52,138 nucleotides of DNA from contig DXZN01000004.1 in assembly GCA_019419645.1 (NCBI GenBank), forward strand, positions 1 to 52,138, in the 5' to 3' direction. The translations under genes were made by a program, and so were the position numbers. The stretch's first letter is position 1. The number at the start of each line of letters is the position of its first letter. Shown here one piece after another: positions 17,951 through 27,140 of the stretch. The notes under the pieces are model-generated. The model saw only the letters and a program-made list of their open reading frames with translations, had not been told where the DNA came from and searched no databases. The stretch is from Collinsella sp. GTDB lineage: Bacteria; Actinomycetota; Coriobacteriia; Coriobacteriales; Coriobacteriaceae.

Positions 17951-18973
17951 ATGACGGCAAGCGACGCGACCGCGACAATTAAAAAGGAAAATTCGGAGCC
18001 CAGTTTCGATAAAACGGCTCAGCGCATCCTCAATCTTTTCTTTGTGCTCAACAGCTCCCCCGAACCGCTGACGACCGAGCAGATCGTCTTGGATTCTGAC
18101 CTGGGATATGGCTCGGGCAACATCGACTCTGATAAGCGCAAGTTTCGGCGCGATCGTGACAAACTGCTCGAACGCGGCATCCTAATCAAGGAGGTTCGCC
18201 CTGCCGGCGCGCAGGAGACCGAGGAAAGCTCGTGGACAATCGACCGCGAGCACACGTTTGCAGCAGGTGGCCTCATCACCGCAGACGACGCCGACATCCT
18301 ACTCAACGCCATCGACCAAACGCTTGCAAGCGGCTCTTCCACCTTTGCCGCACCGCTTGCCGATATTCGCTCCAAGATTGCCTACCTCACCGGCAGGACG
18401 ACGGCGGACGAGGCGACGATCAGCCGCTCTCCCACCGTCGATGCGGTTTGGAGCGCCTTTGCCGAGCGATGCGCGCTGCGATTTTTATATCAGAACGGAC
18501 GCGGTGAGCAAAAAGAGCGTACCGTCTGCGTCTACGGCATGTTCGAGCGCGAGGGCGTGGCGTACTTCTGCGGCCTCGACAATGCCGCCGACGACATCAG
18601 GACATTCCGCTGCGACCGTATCGTTCGCGCTTGGCGTCCTTCGAAGGCCTACACCATCCCTGCGGACTTCAACCTCAACGACTACCTGTTCTTTGAATTC
18701 GATTTTGCCGACCGACCGCCCGTTGCAGCTACGTTCTCATTCGCCCCTCAGACGCAGATCGATATGATCAACGGTCTCACGCGCGGGCGAGGTAAGCTCG
18801 CACACACCGATGCGGGATGGATCTGGACCGTTGACGTGCGCGACCTTGAAGCCGCCGCTTCATTTTGCATGACCCACGCCATGGACGGCATGAGGCCCAT
18901 GGCCCCCAAATCGCTCAAACAGGCGTGGAACCACCTCATCGAAAGGACGGTGCACGAGCATGCCCGTGCGTAA
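17951..18973 (+). CDS. WYL-domain transcriptional regulator, first of pair
   Basis: The 340-residue protein has an N-terminal winged helix-turn-helix (about 20-80, AQRILNLFFVLNSS with a DSDKRKFRRDRDKL helix) and a WYL domain. The WYL core is visible as ALRFLYQNGRGEQKERTVCVYG followed by YFCGLDNAADDIRTFRCDRI. WYL regulators sense ligands, often single-stranded nucleic acid, and tandem pairs resemble PafB/PafC, which control DNA-damage genes in mycobacteria. The next gene starts 14 bases before its stop, so they are co-translated. The adjacent convergent gene is a DinG helicase, which fits but does not prove a damage role. Confidence 0.88.
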   Translation: MTASDATATIKKENSEPSFDKTAQRILNLFFVLNSSPEPLTTEQIVLDSDLGYGSGNIDSDKRKFRRDRDKLLERGILIKEVRPAGAQETEESSWTIDREHTFAAGGLITADDADILLNAIDQTLASGSSTFAAPLADIRSKIAYLTGRTTADEATISRSPTVDAVWSAFAERCALRFLYQNGRGEQKERTVCVYGMFEREGVAYFCGLDNAADDIRTFRCDRIVRAWRPSKAYTIPADFNLNDYLFFEFDFADRPPVAATFSFAPQTQIDMINGLTRGRGKLAHTDAGWIWTVDVRDLEAAASFCMTHAMDGMRPMAPKSLKQAWNHLIERTVHEHARA

Positions 18974-19877
18974 ACTCACCAGCGAGCAGAGGCTCTCGCG
19001 CGCCATCGACATCATGGAGGCCCTCTACGCCGCCGGCGAGAACGGCATGACTCGAAACGAGATTTGCAGTCGCTTTGACATCACGGGGGCGTCGCTCGAC
19101 GAGATTCTCGAGATCGTCTCGACGCTCGCGGACCGAGAATCGGGCGCGCGCATCATCTGCGAATGCCACGGCGAGCGTGTGGTCCTCACCGGTGACGCCG
19201 GTCGTGTGTTACCGCTGCGCCTGAGTGCCGCCGAGGGCGCCGTGCTCAACCACGAGCTTGAATCGTTGGGGATCGAGCCGCAGACGGCGGCTCGGATTCG
19301 ATTTGCTCTTCTACCCGAAGAGCTCGGCTATAACCAGCGCGTCTTTGACACCGTCAACCACGGGTCGCACTGGCAGCAGCTGAGCTGCGCCATTCAGGAC
19401 GGCGTTCGCTGCCGTATCTCGTATCGCTCGATGGACGATGCACGGCCACGCGAGCGTCTGGTCGACCCCTTGCGCATTACGGCAAACGGCGACCAAACAT
19501 ACCTGATTGCCTGGGACATCGCAGTCGATGAGCAGCGCACCTATCGCATGGATAAAATCGAGGGACTCGCCTTAACGGAAGACTCCGTCGTGCCTCACGC
19601 ACCGGACGTCGCATCCCTCCACGATTCCCTTGCCCGGACGCAGCGCAGCGCAAAGCTCTTGATGCCATTCGATATGGCGGAGCATCTGGACTGGGCCGGC
19701 ATCACCCTAATCAAGCGCAGCGGGACAGACATGGCAACGGTAACCGTACATTACGGCTCCGAGCGTTGGCTGCTGAGCCAGATAATCGCAGCGGGCGGAG
19801 CCATCCGCATCTTGGATGACCCCGCCCTGTCAAAGCGTCTGTGCGATATGGCAAAAACCCTCGTCTGTCCGCTTTAG
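18960..19877 (+). CDS. WYL-domain transcriptional regulator, second of pair
   Basis: The 305-residue protein repeats the layout of its partner: N-terminal winged helix (about 5-55, RLSRAIDIMEALYAAGENG), a central linker, and a WYL domain with VRCRISYRSMDDARPRERLVDPLRI and YLIAWDIAVDEQRTYRMDKIEGL. Tandem PafB/PafC-type proteins act as a heterodimer, and the 14-base overlap with the first gene fits that. Its TAG stop overlaps the stop of the convergent dinG gene by 4 bases (19874-19877), leaving no room for an ordinary terminator. Confidence 0.88.
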   Translation: MPVRKLTSEQRLSRAIDIMEALYAAGENGMTRNEICSRFDITGASLDEILEIVSTLADRESGARIICECHGERVVLTGDAGRVLPLRLSAAEGAVLNHELESLGIEPQTAARIRFALLPEELGYNQRVFDTVNHGSHWQQLSCAIQDGVRCRISYRSMDDARPRERLVDPLRITANGDQTYLIAWDIAVDEQRTYRMDKIEGLALTEDSVVPHAPDVASLHDSLARTQRSAKLLMPFDMAEHLDWAGITLIKRSGTDMATVTVHYGSERWLLSQIIAAGGAIRILDDPALSKRLCDMAKTLVCPL

Positions 19878-22768
19878 CGCCGCCGCTCGTGGCGTGCACG
19901 CCACAGCTGTAGATAGTGCCCAATCTGCGCCGATTCGATGCGCTGGTAGGAGCTCGTGGGCAGCGACGTTAAGAACTTCTTGCCATAGCCCTTCGTCACC
20001 AGGCGAGGATCCGCCAAGATCAGCACACCGCTATCGGTCGACGAGCGAATCAAACGCCCCGCGGCCTGCTTAACCTCGAGCACCGCCTCGGGCAGCGAAT
20101 AGCGCGCCCATGCGCGGTCTTCGCGCAGGTTGCGCTCGCACGAGAGCGGGTCCGTGGGGCTTGAGAACGGCAACTTGGGAATGATGACGCAGCGCAGCGT
20201 CTCGCCGCTGGCATCAAACCCCTCCCAGAAGGCCTTGAGCGCAAAAAGCGACGAGGTCGGTTCGTTGATAAACCGGTCGCGCAGGCGACGAGGAGATGAG
20301 TTGCGCTGCTGGCAGTTGAGCTCCAGACCCGCACGGGCCATCTTGGGCTCAACGCGGGCGTATAGGTCCTCCATGTCGCGCCGATTGGTGAACAACGTGA
20401 GCACCGATCCGCCCATGGCAAGATGGGCGTCGACCAGTACGCGCTCGAGCGCCGTAAGATAGCTCTCACGATCGCGCGGATCGGGGATATCGCCCGCAAC
20501 GACTACAGCCATGTTCGAATCGAAGTCGTAGCTCGAATCCAAGTGCAGCGATGACGACGTTGAAGCACCGATGCGATCAAGGCCGACCGCATGGTTAAAG
20601 TGCTCAAAGCTTTTGGACACCGTCATGGTCGCCGAGGCAAAGATAGCCGTGTGAACCTCGGGTAGCCACTCGGTTGCCAAAGCCTCGCCAATGTCGATGC
20701 GCTCTGCGGTCATCGACTCTCCGCCGGCACGAAGTCTGCGATTGACCTGCAGCGAATACACGTAGTGCTCATCGGTGCCATCAATGATGAGTTTGAGGTT
20801 CTCGGCCAGCTCGTGCAGGCGGCGCGAGATATCACCCAGGTCGACAACAACCTCGGGCTTGTCGGCGGCGACGGCTTGCACCAGCGCGTCGACGCTCTTG
20901 TCAGCTTGTTCCAATGCGTCGATGCCAGTGTAGGCCGACTGTAAGAAATCATGCCAGTCGTCTGATTCGCGCAGCTCGGGGCCAATCCATAGATTGGCAT
21001 TGTCATAACCCCCACGCGCACGGCGGCCGAGCTCGCGAACGCCATCGAACACGTCGGCGATTGCCATGCTCGCGCGGGCAACCGTCGACGTCGCCTTGGC
21101 AGTAAGGCCCAGATAGAGCGTAGAGCCCTCGGAGGTTGCCAAATCACGGGAAACCTGGCTTAGTGCGCCGGTGCTCGAGCCACCCAGGCGCTCGAACAGG
21201 ACGCGTGATTCGTCCGCCGACACCACGCGCGCCCACTGACGGCGCGCCTCGCGCTCGATGGAATGGGCCTCGTCGATTACCCAATGACGAATCGGAGGCA
21301 AAATCCTGCCCTCGGCCGCGACGTTGCGGAACAGCAGGGAATGGTTGGTGACCACCACATCGGCATGCGCCGCACGACGGCGAGCACCGTGGACCAAACA
21401 TTTATCAGGGAAAAACGGGCAGAGGCGACGAGCACACTCGCGCGAGGCCGTCGTAAAGTCGGGACGGTTGACGCTGCGCCACCGAATGCCGAGCGAGTCG
21501 AGGTCGCCATCGGCTGATTGGCAGACGTACGCCATAATGACCGCGACCGCCGTGAGCGTGTCCGCCGGATCGCGCTTGGTGGTAATCTCGACCTGGCCGC
21601 GGCTCATGCGCTCAAGCTTGCGCAGGCACGGATAGTGGTCATACCCCTTGAGCGCGCAAAATGACAGACCACCGTCCAGTTGCTCGGCAAGTTTTGGCAG
21701 CTCATGGTACATGAGCTGGTCGGCAAGATTGTTCGATTTGGTCGCAATACCAACCGTGATGTTGTTACGGCGTGCTGCCTCGGCAAAAGGCACCAGATAG
21801 GCCATCGATTTGCCGACGCCTGTGCCTGCCTCAATTACTCGATGAGTGCCCGTGACCAGCGCATCGCGGACCTCGAGCGCCATCGCGATCTGCTCATCAC
21901 GCGGCTCGTAGGTGGGATACATGCGATTGACTAGGCCACCTGGCGCATAGTCTGCCTCAATCTCCTCACGACTCGGCATCTTGAGAACCGGCAGTTCATC
22001 GGCGTCCACCCGATCGTCGGCGCGATCGGCCTTGAGAACGTCAGCACGAGCGGCGCTGAGAGAGAAGATAGAACCAGGGTTCTGCCCTGCCAAGAATGAG
22101 AAGATAGGACGATAGGACCAAGGCACGTCCGGATGCATGTCGGCTAGGCGCGCCATGAGGCCCTGGGGCAAGTCGGTGAGCGCCACGAGCAACACGCGCC
22201 ATACGCCACACAGGGCGTCGACGTCGGCATTGGCACGGTGTGATACCGAGTCGCAGCCAAACAGATCGGCCATAAAAGACAGCTTGTGCGAGGCCAGGCG
22301 CGGAAGCGCGATGCGCGACAGCGCCAGCGAATCGATCCAAATATCGCTCACGTTGACGCCGCCTTTGACCGACTCGATAAACGAGCGGTCGAACGTGGCG
22401 TTGTGTGCGATCACCGGGCAGCCACCGACAAAATCGGCGAGAGCGGCGACGGCCTCAACCGCCGACGGGGCATCTGCCACATCGGCATTTGTAATGCTCG
22501 TGAGCTCGGTAATCTCGGCGGGAATCAGCTGCCTGGGATGCACGAAGGTATCGAAGCGGTCGATGACCTCGCGGCCCAAAAGACGGGCCGCCGAGATCTC
22601 GATCAGCTCGTTGTCCTGCACCGAAAGACCCGTGGTCTCGGTATCGAGGATAATCACATCTTCCTCGATAAGGCCGAAGGACTGCGTTTTGGCGCGGTCG
22701 GCAAGCGTGGCATAGGAGTCGATGACAAACTGCGGCGTTCCTGACGAAACCGCGTCCTCGATTAGCAT
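19874..22768 (-). CDS. dinG: Exonuclease-DinG helicase fusion
   Basis: The 964-residue protein joins a DEDDh 3'-5' exonuclease domain (DTETTG about 41-46, HNATFDRSF, HRANADVDA about 185) to an XPD/DinG-type superfamily 2 helicase. The helicase shows motif I EAGTGVGKS, the DEAH box VIDEAHSIE, the C-terminal QAAGRLIRS, and a cysteine set (CLRKL, CARRLCPFFPDKC) suited to the usual 4Fe-4S cluster. This matches the Bacillus-type long DinG rather than the E. coli form. It likely processes DNA during repair. The ATG overlaps the ddl stop (ATGCTAA), so the two are coupled. Confidence 0.92.
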   Translation of the reverse strand: MLIEDAVSSGTPQFVIDSYATLADRAKTQSFGLIEEDVIILDTETTGLSVQDNELIEISAARLLGREVIDRFDTFVHPRQLIPAEITELTSITNADVADAPSAVEAVAALADFVGGCPVIAHNATFDRSFIESVKGGVNVSDIWIDSLALSRIALPRLASHKLSFMADLFGCDSVSHRANADVDALCGVWRVLLVALTDLPQGLMARLADMHPDVPWSYRPIFSFLAGQNPGSIFSLSAARADVLKADRADDRVDADELPVLKMPSREEIEADYAPGGLVNRMYPTYEPRDEQIAMALEVRDALVTGTHRVIEAGTGVGKSMAYLVPFAEAARRNNITVGIATKSNNLADQLMYHELPKLAEQLDGGLSFCALKGYDHYPCLRKLERMSRGQVEITTKRDPADTLTAVAVIMAYVCQSADGDLDSLGIRWRSVNRPDFTTASRECARRLCPFFPDKCLVHGARRRAAHADVVVTNHSLLFRNVAAEGRILPPIRHWVIDEAHSIEREARRQWARVVSADESRVLFERLGGSSTGALSQVSRDLATSEGSTLYLGLTAKATSTVARASMAIADVFDGVRELGRRARGGYDNANLWIGPELRESDDWHDFLQSAYTGIDALEQADKSVDALVQAVAADKPEVVVDLGDISRRLHELAENLKLIIDGTDEHYVYSLQVNRRLRAGGESMTAERIDIGEALATEWLPEVHTAIFASATMTVSKSFEHFNHAVGLDRIGASTSSSLHLDSSYDFDSNMAVVVAGDIPDPRDRESYLTALERVLVDAHLAMGGSVLTLFTNRRDMEDLYARVEPKMARAGLELNCQQRNSSPRRLRDRFINEPTSSLFALKAFWEGFDASGETLRCVIIPKLPFSSPTDPLSCERNLREDRAWARYSLPEAVLEVKQAAGRLIRSSTDSGVLILADPRLVTKGYGKKFLTSLPTSSYQRIESAQIGHYLQLWRARHERRR

Positions 22769-23727
22769 GCAATGCCCGCTCGACGAAGGCCCATACGGAT
22801 CAGGCTGTCACAGACCTGCGGGAACGTCATGTCGTCGGTGTGGCGGATCTCATCCGGATACAGCGACGTATCGGTCATGCCGGGAATGGTATTGGTCTCG
22901 AGGATAACGGGGCCGTCCTCGCTCACAATAAAGTCGCTGCGCGAGATACCCAGGCAACCGAGGGCCTTGTGAGCGGCACAGGCAAGTTCCTGAGCGCGAG
23001 CGTAATTCTCGGGTGAAATCTGCGCCGGAATGTGATGGATGTCCGTAGGGTCGACATATTTCACGTCCAGATCGTAGAACTCGCAGTCCTCGGGCTTACG
23101 GATCTCGACAATCGGCAGGGCGCGCACGTCATCCTCGCCGTATACGCCAACGGTGATCTCGGTACCCTCGATGCACTTCTCGACCAGCACTTTGTCGCCG
23201 TACTCAAACGCCTTGGCGATTGCCGCGGGCAGCTCGGAGGGCTCATGGACCAGGGAAATGCCATAGCTGGAACCGTTGACGGCCGGCTTCACAAAGCAGC
23301 GCTCGCCACAAACCTCGACGATATGATCGATATCGACTTCATCGCCCACCTCGAGCGCAAGGCCGGGGGCAATGGGAATGCCCGCCTTGGCGTATAGGAG
23401 CTTAGAGACCTCCTTGTCGGCACCGCAGGCGCTGGCAAGTACGCCCGAGGCCGTGTAGGGGATACCCAGGGTCTCCATGGCACCCTGCATGGCGCCATCC
23501 TCACCGCCGGCGCCGTGCATGGCGATAAATGCCACATCGAAACCGCCGGTCGCCATGGTTACCATAAAATCATCGGCAGCCGTGTCGATCAGCTCCACCG
23601 AAGTGTAGCCGGCCTCCTTCAAGGCAGCCACGACGTTCTTTCCCGAATTGAGCGAGATCTCGCGCTCAGCGGAATGACCGCCCGCCAAGACCGCTACGTG
23701 CATGTTCTCTAGGCTTTTACCCGGCAT
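22762..23727 (-). CDS. ddl: D-alanine--D-alanine ligase
   Basis: Ddl makes the D-Ala-D-Ala dipeptide for peptidoglycan precursors. The 321-residue protein has the ATP-grasp layout: VAVLAGGHSAEREISL at the N-terminus, the central KPAVNGSSYGISLV, the KCIEGTEITVGVYG strand, and the C-terminal ILETNTIPGMTDTSLYP. AGGAGG sits 9 bases before the chosen ATG. It leads a two-gene operon with dinG and is divergent from rlmN, with an 85-base shared promoter region. A typical length and all motifs make the call secure. Confidence 0.96.
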   Translation of the reverse strand: MPGKSLENMHVAVLAGGHSAEREISLNSGKNVVAALKEAGYTSVELIDTAADDFMVTMATGGFDVAFIAMHGAGGEDGAMQGAMETLGIPYTASGVLASACGADKEVSKLLYAKAGIPIAPGLALEVGDEVDIDHIVEVCGERCFVKPAVNGSSYGISLVHEPSELPAAIAKAFEYGDKVLVEKCIEGTEITVGVYGEDDVRALPIVEIRKPEDCEFYDLDVKYVDPTDIHHIPAQISPENYARAQELACAAHKALGCLGISRSDFIVSEDGPVILETNTIPGMTDTSLYPDEIRHTDDMTFPQVCDSLIRMGLRRAGIAC

Positions 23728-23812
23728 GGGCAGACTCCTCCTCTATAATTTCTGCAGCTGATACCATATTGTAGCGATACCCTCTACGTTTCCCCAAAAT
23801 CGAAAGGCTTCC

Positions 23813-24865
23813 ATGAATCCCAGGACTAAATCTCAGGACATTCGCGACTTGAGCCAAAACGATATTCGCGAGCTCGTGACCGAACTTGGCCAGCCCGCCT
23901 TCCGCGCGAAGCAGCTCATCGAATGGGTCTTCGAGAAGAACGTTTGTTCGTTTGACGATATGACCAACCTCCCCAAGGCTTTCCGTGAGCAGCTTAAAGA
24001 GGCTTTTGCCTTTGATACGCCGACTGAACTCACCAAGCAGGTTTCCAAAGATGGCTCGCGCAAGTATCTGCTCGAGTACCACGATGGCATTTCCGTCGAG
24101 ACTGTCGGCATGCCCCGTCGTAACAAGCTTTCCGTCTGCGTTTCCACCCAGGCAGGCTGCGGCATGGGCTGTGCCTTTTGCGCTACCGGCCTCAACGGCC
24201 TCAAGCGCTCTCTGACCGCTCAAGAGATCGTCGACCAGGTGCTTCATGTATCCAACGACTTTGGCGAGCGTGCCACAAGCGTTGTCTTCATGGGCCAGGG
24301 CGAGCCGTTTGCCAACTACGACGAGGTTCTCAAGGCGCTGCGTATCCTCAACGACCCCGATGGCATCGGTATCGGCGCTCGTCACCTCACCGTCTCTACC
24401 AGCGGCGTTATTCCCGGTATTCGCAAATTTGCCGATATCCCCGAGCAGTTCACGCTTGCCGTTTCCCTGCATTCCGCCATCCAGTCGACGCGCAATAAGC
24501 TCATGCCCGGTGTTAAGAAATACACGCTGCTTCGCCTTCACGAAGCGCTTCAGCTCTACACCGAGAAGACTGGCCGCCGCCCGACCTATGAGTATGCCAT
24601 GATCGAAGGCGTCAACGATACGAATCCCGAGATGCAGGCGCTCTGCGACTTCTGCGAGGGAACGCTGTGCCACGTTAACCTGATTCAGCTTAACGACATC
24701 GAGGGCAGCCCGCTCAAGCCGTCGCCGATTCATAAGGTTGAGGATCTTCAGCGTCGTCTTGAGTCCCGTGGCATCGAGACCACGATTCGTAACTCCCGTG
24801 GTAACGATATTGACGCCGCTTGTGGACAGCTGAAGCAGCGCTTCAAAGTTCAGAAGAACGCATAG
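23813..24865 (+). CDS. rlmN: 23S rRNA A2503 / tRNA A37 methyltransferase RlmN
   Basis: RlmN is a radical-SAM enzyme that methylates C2 of A2503 in 23S rRNA and A37 in some tRNAs. The 350-residue protein has the CxxxCxxC cluster motif in AGCGMGCAFCATG, the FMGQGEPFANYD block, and HLTVSTSGVIPGIR. The conserved C-terminal methyl-transfer Cys lies in DAACGQL. AAAGG precedes the ATG. It is a single-gene unit closed by a strong terminator, running against most neighbours. Confidence 0.97.
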   Translation: MNPRTKSQDIRDLSQNDIRELVTELGQPAFRAKQLIEWVFEKNVCSFDDMTNLPKAFREQLKEAFAFDTPTELTKQVSKDGSRKYLLEYHDGISVETVGMPRRNKLSVCVSTQAGCGMGCAFCATGLNGLKRSLTAQEIVDQVLHVSNDFGERATSVVFMGQGEPFANYDEVLKALRILNDPDGIGIGARHLTVSTSGVIPGIRKFADIPEQFTLAVSLHSAIQSTRNKLMPGVKKYTLLRLHEALQLYTEKTGRRPTYEYAMIEGVNDTNPEMQALCDFCEGTLCHVNLIQLNDIEGSPLKPSPIHKVEDLQRRLESRGIETTIRNSRGNDIDAACGQLKQRFKVQKNA

Positions 24866-24883
24866 GGGAGTCGCACCCCAATA

Positions 24884-24899
24884 CGTTTCATGTGAAACA
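24884..24899. promoter_or_regulatory. Degenerate parS-like site after rlmN
   Basis: CGTTTCATGTGAAACA differs at two of 16 positions from the parS consensus TGTTTCACGTGAAACA and keeps the symmetric GTTTCA/TGAAAC arms. It lies about 2.1 kb from the three perfect sites, so weak ParB binding is possible. Confidence 0.5.
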
Positions 24900-24902
24900 T
24901 CG

Positions 24903-24945
24903 AACGGCCCCGGTTGCAGGATATGCAACCGGGGTCGTTTCATTT
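24903..24945 (+). terminator. Intrinsic terminator of rlmN
   Basis: A 16-bp stem (AACGGCCCCGGTTGCA with its near-perfect complement, ending 24939) with a 5-base loop is followed by TTTCATTTATT. Confidence 0.88.
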
Positions 24946-24991
24946 ATTGACCTTAATTTTGAATCAGCTGATACTGGTCCCATTTTTACGG

Positions 24992-25033
24992 ACAAAATAA
25001 AGGGCCCTTGTCTCATGAATCAGACAAGGGCCC
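24992..25033 (-). terminator. Intrinsic terminator of the rsmG-parAB unit
   Basis: Perfect 12-bp arms GGGCCCTTGTCT (25002-25013) and AGACAAGGGCCC (25022-25033) are followed on the minus strand by TTTATTTTG. Confidence 0.88.
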
Positions 25034-25063
25034 CTCAAAATATGCAGGGTAATTGTTAGGTAC

Positions 25064-25318
25064 CTAATAGCCTACATTTTCCCATTGGTTGCTAACCCAA
25101 CCTTGATTAATCTTGGGATTCTTCGTTACCTGAGCAGTACGCATGGCAACATCTTCTGTCATAACATCCATTTTCTTCTTTGAAGTATCGACGATATCTT
25201 GCGCGCTACGAAGCAAACGACCCCGAAGTTCATCGTCTGTCGCGATCTTATAGCCAGCAAAGGCACCAGCCGCGACAGTCGTCGCCAATGCAATCGCAGT
25301 TATAATCTTATTCCTCAT
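25064..25318 (-). CDS. Small YtxH-like membrane protein
   Basis: The 84-residue protein has one N-terminal membrane segment (MRNKIITAIALATTVAAGAFAGYKIA) and a charged helical tail (about 27-60), a layout like YtxH or small envelope proteins. I do not assign a family. Its ATG overlaps the parB 3' end by 11 bases, with AAGGGG upstream, so it is co-translated as the last gene of the par unit. The segment could also be read as an uncleaved signal. Confidence 0.7.
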   Translation of the reverse strand: MRNKIITAIALATTVAAGAFAGYKIATDDELRGRLLRSAQDIVDTSKKKMDVMTEDVAMRTAQVTKNPKINQGWVSNQWENVGY

Positions 25319-26213
25319 CTTGGCCCCCTTGATCAAACTGAATCATTTCACCAAGAATACGAGAAAGCTCTTCTTCGTCTTTAAACTCAATTTCAATCTT
25401 ATTCTTTCCACGCGAGCTCTTCACACGCACGTTGGTATTAAATACCTGGCGAAGCACACGGGCAGCCTTTTTAAAAGACTGAGGCGTTGCAGGCCTCGGC
25501 GTCTTAGGCGTCTCTCCGGCAGAAAACAATGGAGCAAGATTTTCTGTCGCTCTTACGGAAAGGCCCTCTGCAACAACCTTTTCTGCAAGTCGAATTCGAG
25601 CATCCTCATAGGGAACTGCAAGAATCGCACGTGCATGACCAGCAGTAAGTTTACCCTCAAAAATCATCTGCTGAACTACTTCGGGGAGATCAAGAAGGCG
25701 CAACGAATTTGTAATTGCAGAGCGTGATTTGCTTACTGCCTTCGACAATGCCTCCTGGGTCATACCGCTGGCATCAATGAGCTGGCGATAGCCCTTAGCC
25801 TCTTCGACGGGATTCAGATCAGAACGCTGAAGGTTTTCGATAAGAGCAAGAGCCAGCATCTCTTCATCATTAACATCTTTAATGATGACAGGCAGCTCCT
25901 CAAGACCAGCAAGCTTTGACGCCTGGTAACGACGCTCACCAGCGATAATCTCATAGCCGTTTCCATGCTTGCGAATCAAGAGCGGCTGCAAAACGCCATG
26001 CTCTTGGATTGACTCGCTCAACTCGCGAAGTTCAGTTTCATTAAAATGAATTCTCGGTTGATTAGGGTTGGGAACGATATCCTCAATAGGTAGTTTTGTT
26101 ACAGATGCGGCATTTGAAGCAGATACAGCAGAACCACCGGTCTCATACTCGGCCTCTGAGACCAAAGCATTGAGTCCACGTCCCAATCCGCCACGTTTCT
26201 TTACACTAGGCAC
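25308..26213 (-). CDS. parB: Chromosome partition protein ParB (Spo0J)
   Basis: ParB loads at parS as a CTP-dependent clamp and recruits SMC to the origin. The 301-residue protein shows the N-terminal ParA-stimulating GLGRGLNALV, the CTPase motifs NPNQPR and GERRYQAS, the helix-turn-helix around TQEALSKAVSKSRSAITNSLRLL, and a C-terminal dimer region. Its GTG start overlaps the parA stop (GTGCCTAG) and is preceded by an AGAGGTGAT ribosome site. Three perfect parS sites lie about 0.9 kb upstream. Confidence 0.97.
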   Translation of the reverse strand: MPSVKKRGGLGRGLNALVSEAEYETGGSAVSASNAASVTKLPIEDIVPNPNQPRIHFNETELRELSESIQEHGVLQPLLIRKHGNGYEIIAGERRYQASKLAGLEELPVIIKDVNDEEMLALALIENLQRSDLNPVEEAKGYRQLIDASGMTQEALSKAVSKSRSAITNSLRLLDLPEVVQQMIFEGKLTAGHARAILAVPYEDARIRLAEKVVAEGLSVRATENLAPLFSAGETPKTPRPATPQSFKKAARVLRQVFNTNVRVKSSRGKNKIEIEFKDEEELSRILGEMIQFDQGGQDEE

Positions 26214-27006
26214 GCTTGATCACCTCTTTTGCAAGGTTCATATACGCTTTTGCACCCTTATTTTGAGGTGCATAGGTAATTACCGGTTCTCCAAAAGACG
26301 GAGCTTCGGAGATTTTAACCGTACGGGGGATTAGCGTCTTAAATGCCTTATCACCAAAGTACGATTGAACCTCCTCAACAACCTGATTCGATAGAGAAGT
26401 ACGCGAGTCATACATGGTCATAAGCACACCATAGGTGTCTAAGCCCTTGTTCAGACGTGATTTGACCATCTTCATTGACTCTAGCAGCTTCGTAACGCCC
26501 TCGAGTGCGTAGTACTCGCACTGGATCGGAATCAAAACGCTGTCTGCTGCTGTCAAGGCATTGATAGTAAGCAGGCCGAGCGAAGGAGGACAGTCAATGA
26601 AAATAAAATCGAACTCGTCCTGAATCGGCTCAAGCAAATCTTTGAGGCGGGTTTCACGAGCAATTGCGCTTACGAGCTCAATTTCGGCACCTGCAAGCTG
26701 AATCGTAGCTGGAATTACGAATACCTTTTTGCAATTTGTATCAAGAACAAGCGATTCTGCCGGCACATCATTCAACAATGCATCATAGATGCAGCGATCA
26801 AGGTCTTCTTTTTCAATTCCAAATCCACTGGTGCTGTTTCCCTGCGGATCAAAATCGACAATCAGTGTCTTACGACCCTGCTCACCCAGTGCTGCTGCAA
26901 GGTTCACAGCCGTCGTTGACTTACCGACGCCGCCTTTTTGATTGATGATTGCAATGATACGCGTGTCTTTTGCGCTCTTAGAACGCTTAACGTCGCGAAA
27001 TCCCAC
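26206..27006 (-). CDS. parA: Chromosome partition ATPase ParA (Soj)
   Basis: A deviant-Walker ATPase that binds DNA non-specifically and works with ParB in origin segregation; Soj homologues also control DnaA. The 266 residues include the deviant Walker A KGGVGKSTT (about 25-33), the A' motif VDFDPQGN, and Walker B FIFIDCPPSLG. A short N-terminal basic stretch (FRDVKRSKSAKDTR) precedes the domain. The GTG start follows AGGAGG by 4 bases. Three parS sites lie in the 134-base gap to rsmG. Confidence 0.97.
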   Translation of the reverse strand: MGFRDVKRSKSAKDTRIIAIINQKGGVGKSTTAVNLAAALGEQGRKTLIVDFDPQGNSTSGFGIEKEDLDRCIYDALLNDVPAESLVLDTNCKKVFVIPATIQLAGAEIELVSAIARETRLKDLLEPIQDEFDFIFIDCPPSLGLLTINALTAADSVLIPIQCEYYALEGVTKLLESMKMVKSRLNKGLDTYGVLMTMYDSRTSLSNQVVEEVQSYFGDKAFKTLIPRTVKISEAPSFGEPVITYAPQNKGAKAYMNLAKEVIKRA

Positions 27007-27045
27007 GGTCCCTCCTGGTGTGTATTAAAGCTGTCAAACGGAGGA

Positions 27046-27061
27046 TGTTTCACGTGAAACA
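27046..27061. promoter_or_regulatory. parS site 1 (perfect)
   Basis: TGTTTCACGTGAAACA, identical to the bacterial parS consensus, 40 bases upstream of parA. Confidence 0.95.
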
Positions 27062-27084
27062 TTCCGATTCGATATCAACCGCCA

Positions 27085-27100
27085 TGTTTCACGTGAAACA
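27085..27100. promoter_or_regulatory. parS site 2 (perfect)
   Basis: Second perfect copy of the 16-base parS palindrome, 39 bases from site 1. Confidence 0.95.
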
Positions 27101-27123
27101 CTGCAAGTTGTTAGTATCCATTA

Positions 27124-27139
27124 TGTTTCACGTGAAACA
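27124..27139. promoter_or_regulatory. parS site 3 (perfect)
   Basis: Third perfect parS, again 39 bases from site 2 and one base beyond the rsmG stop. The constant 39-base phasing is notable. Confidence 0.95.
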
Positions 27140-27140
27140 T

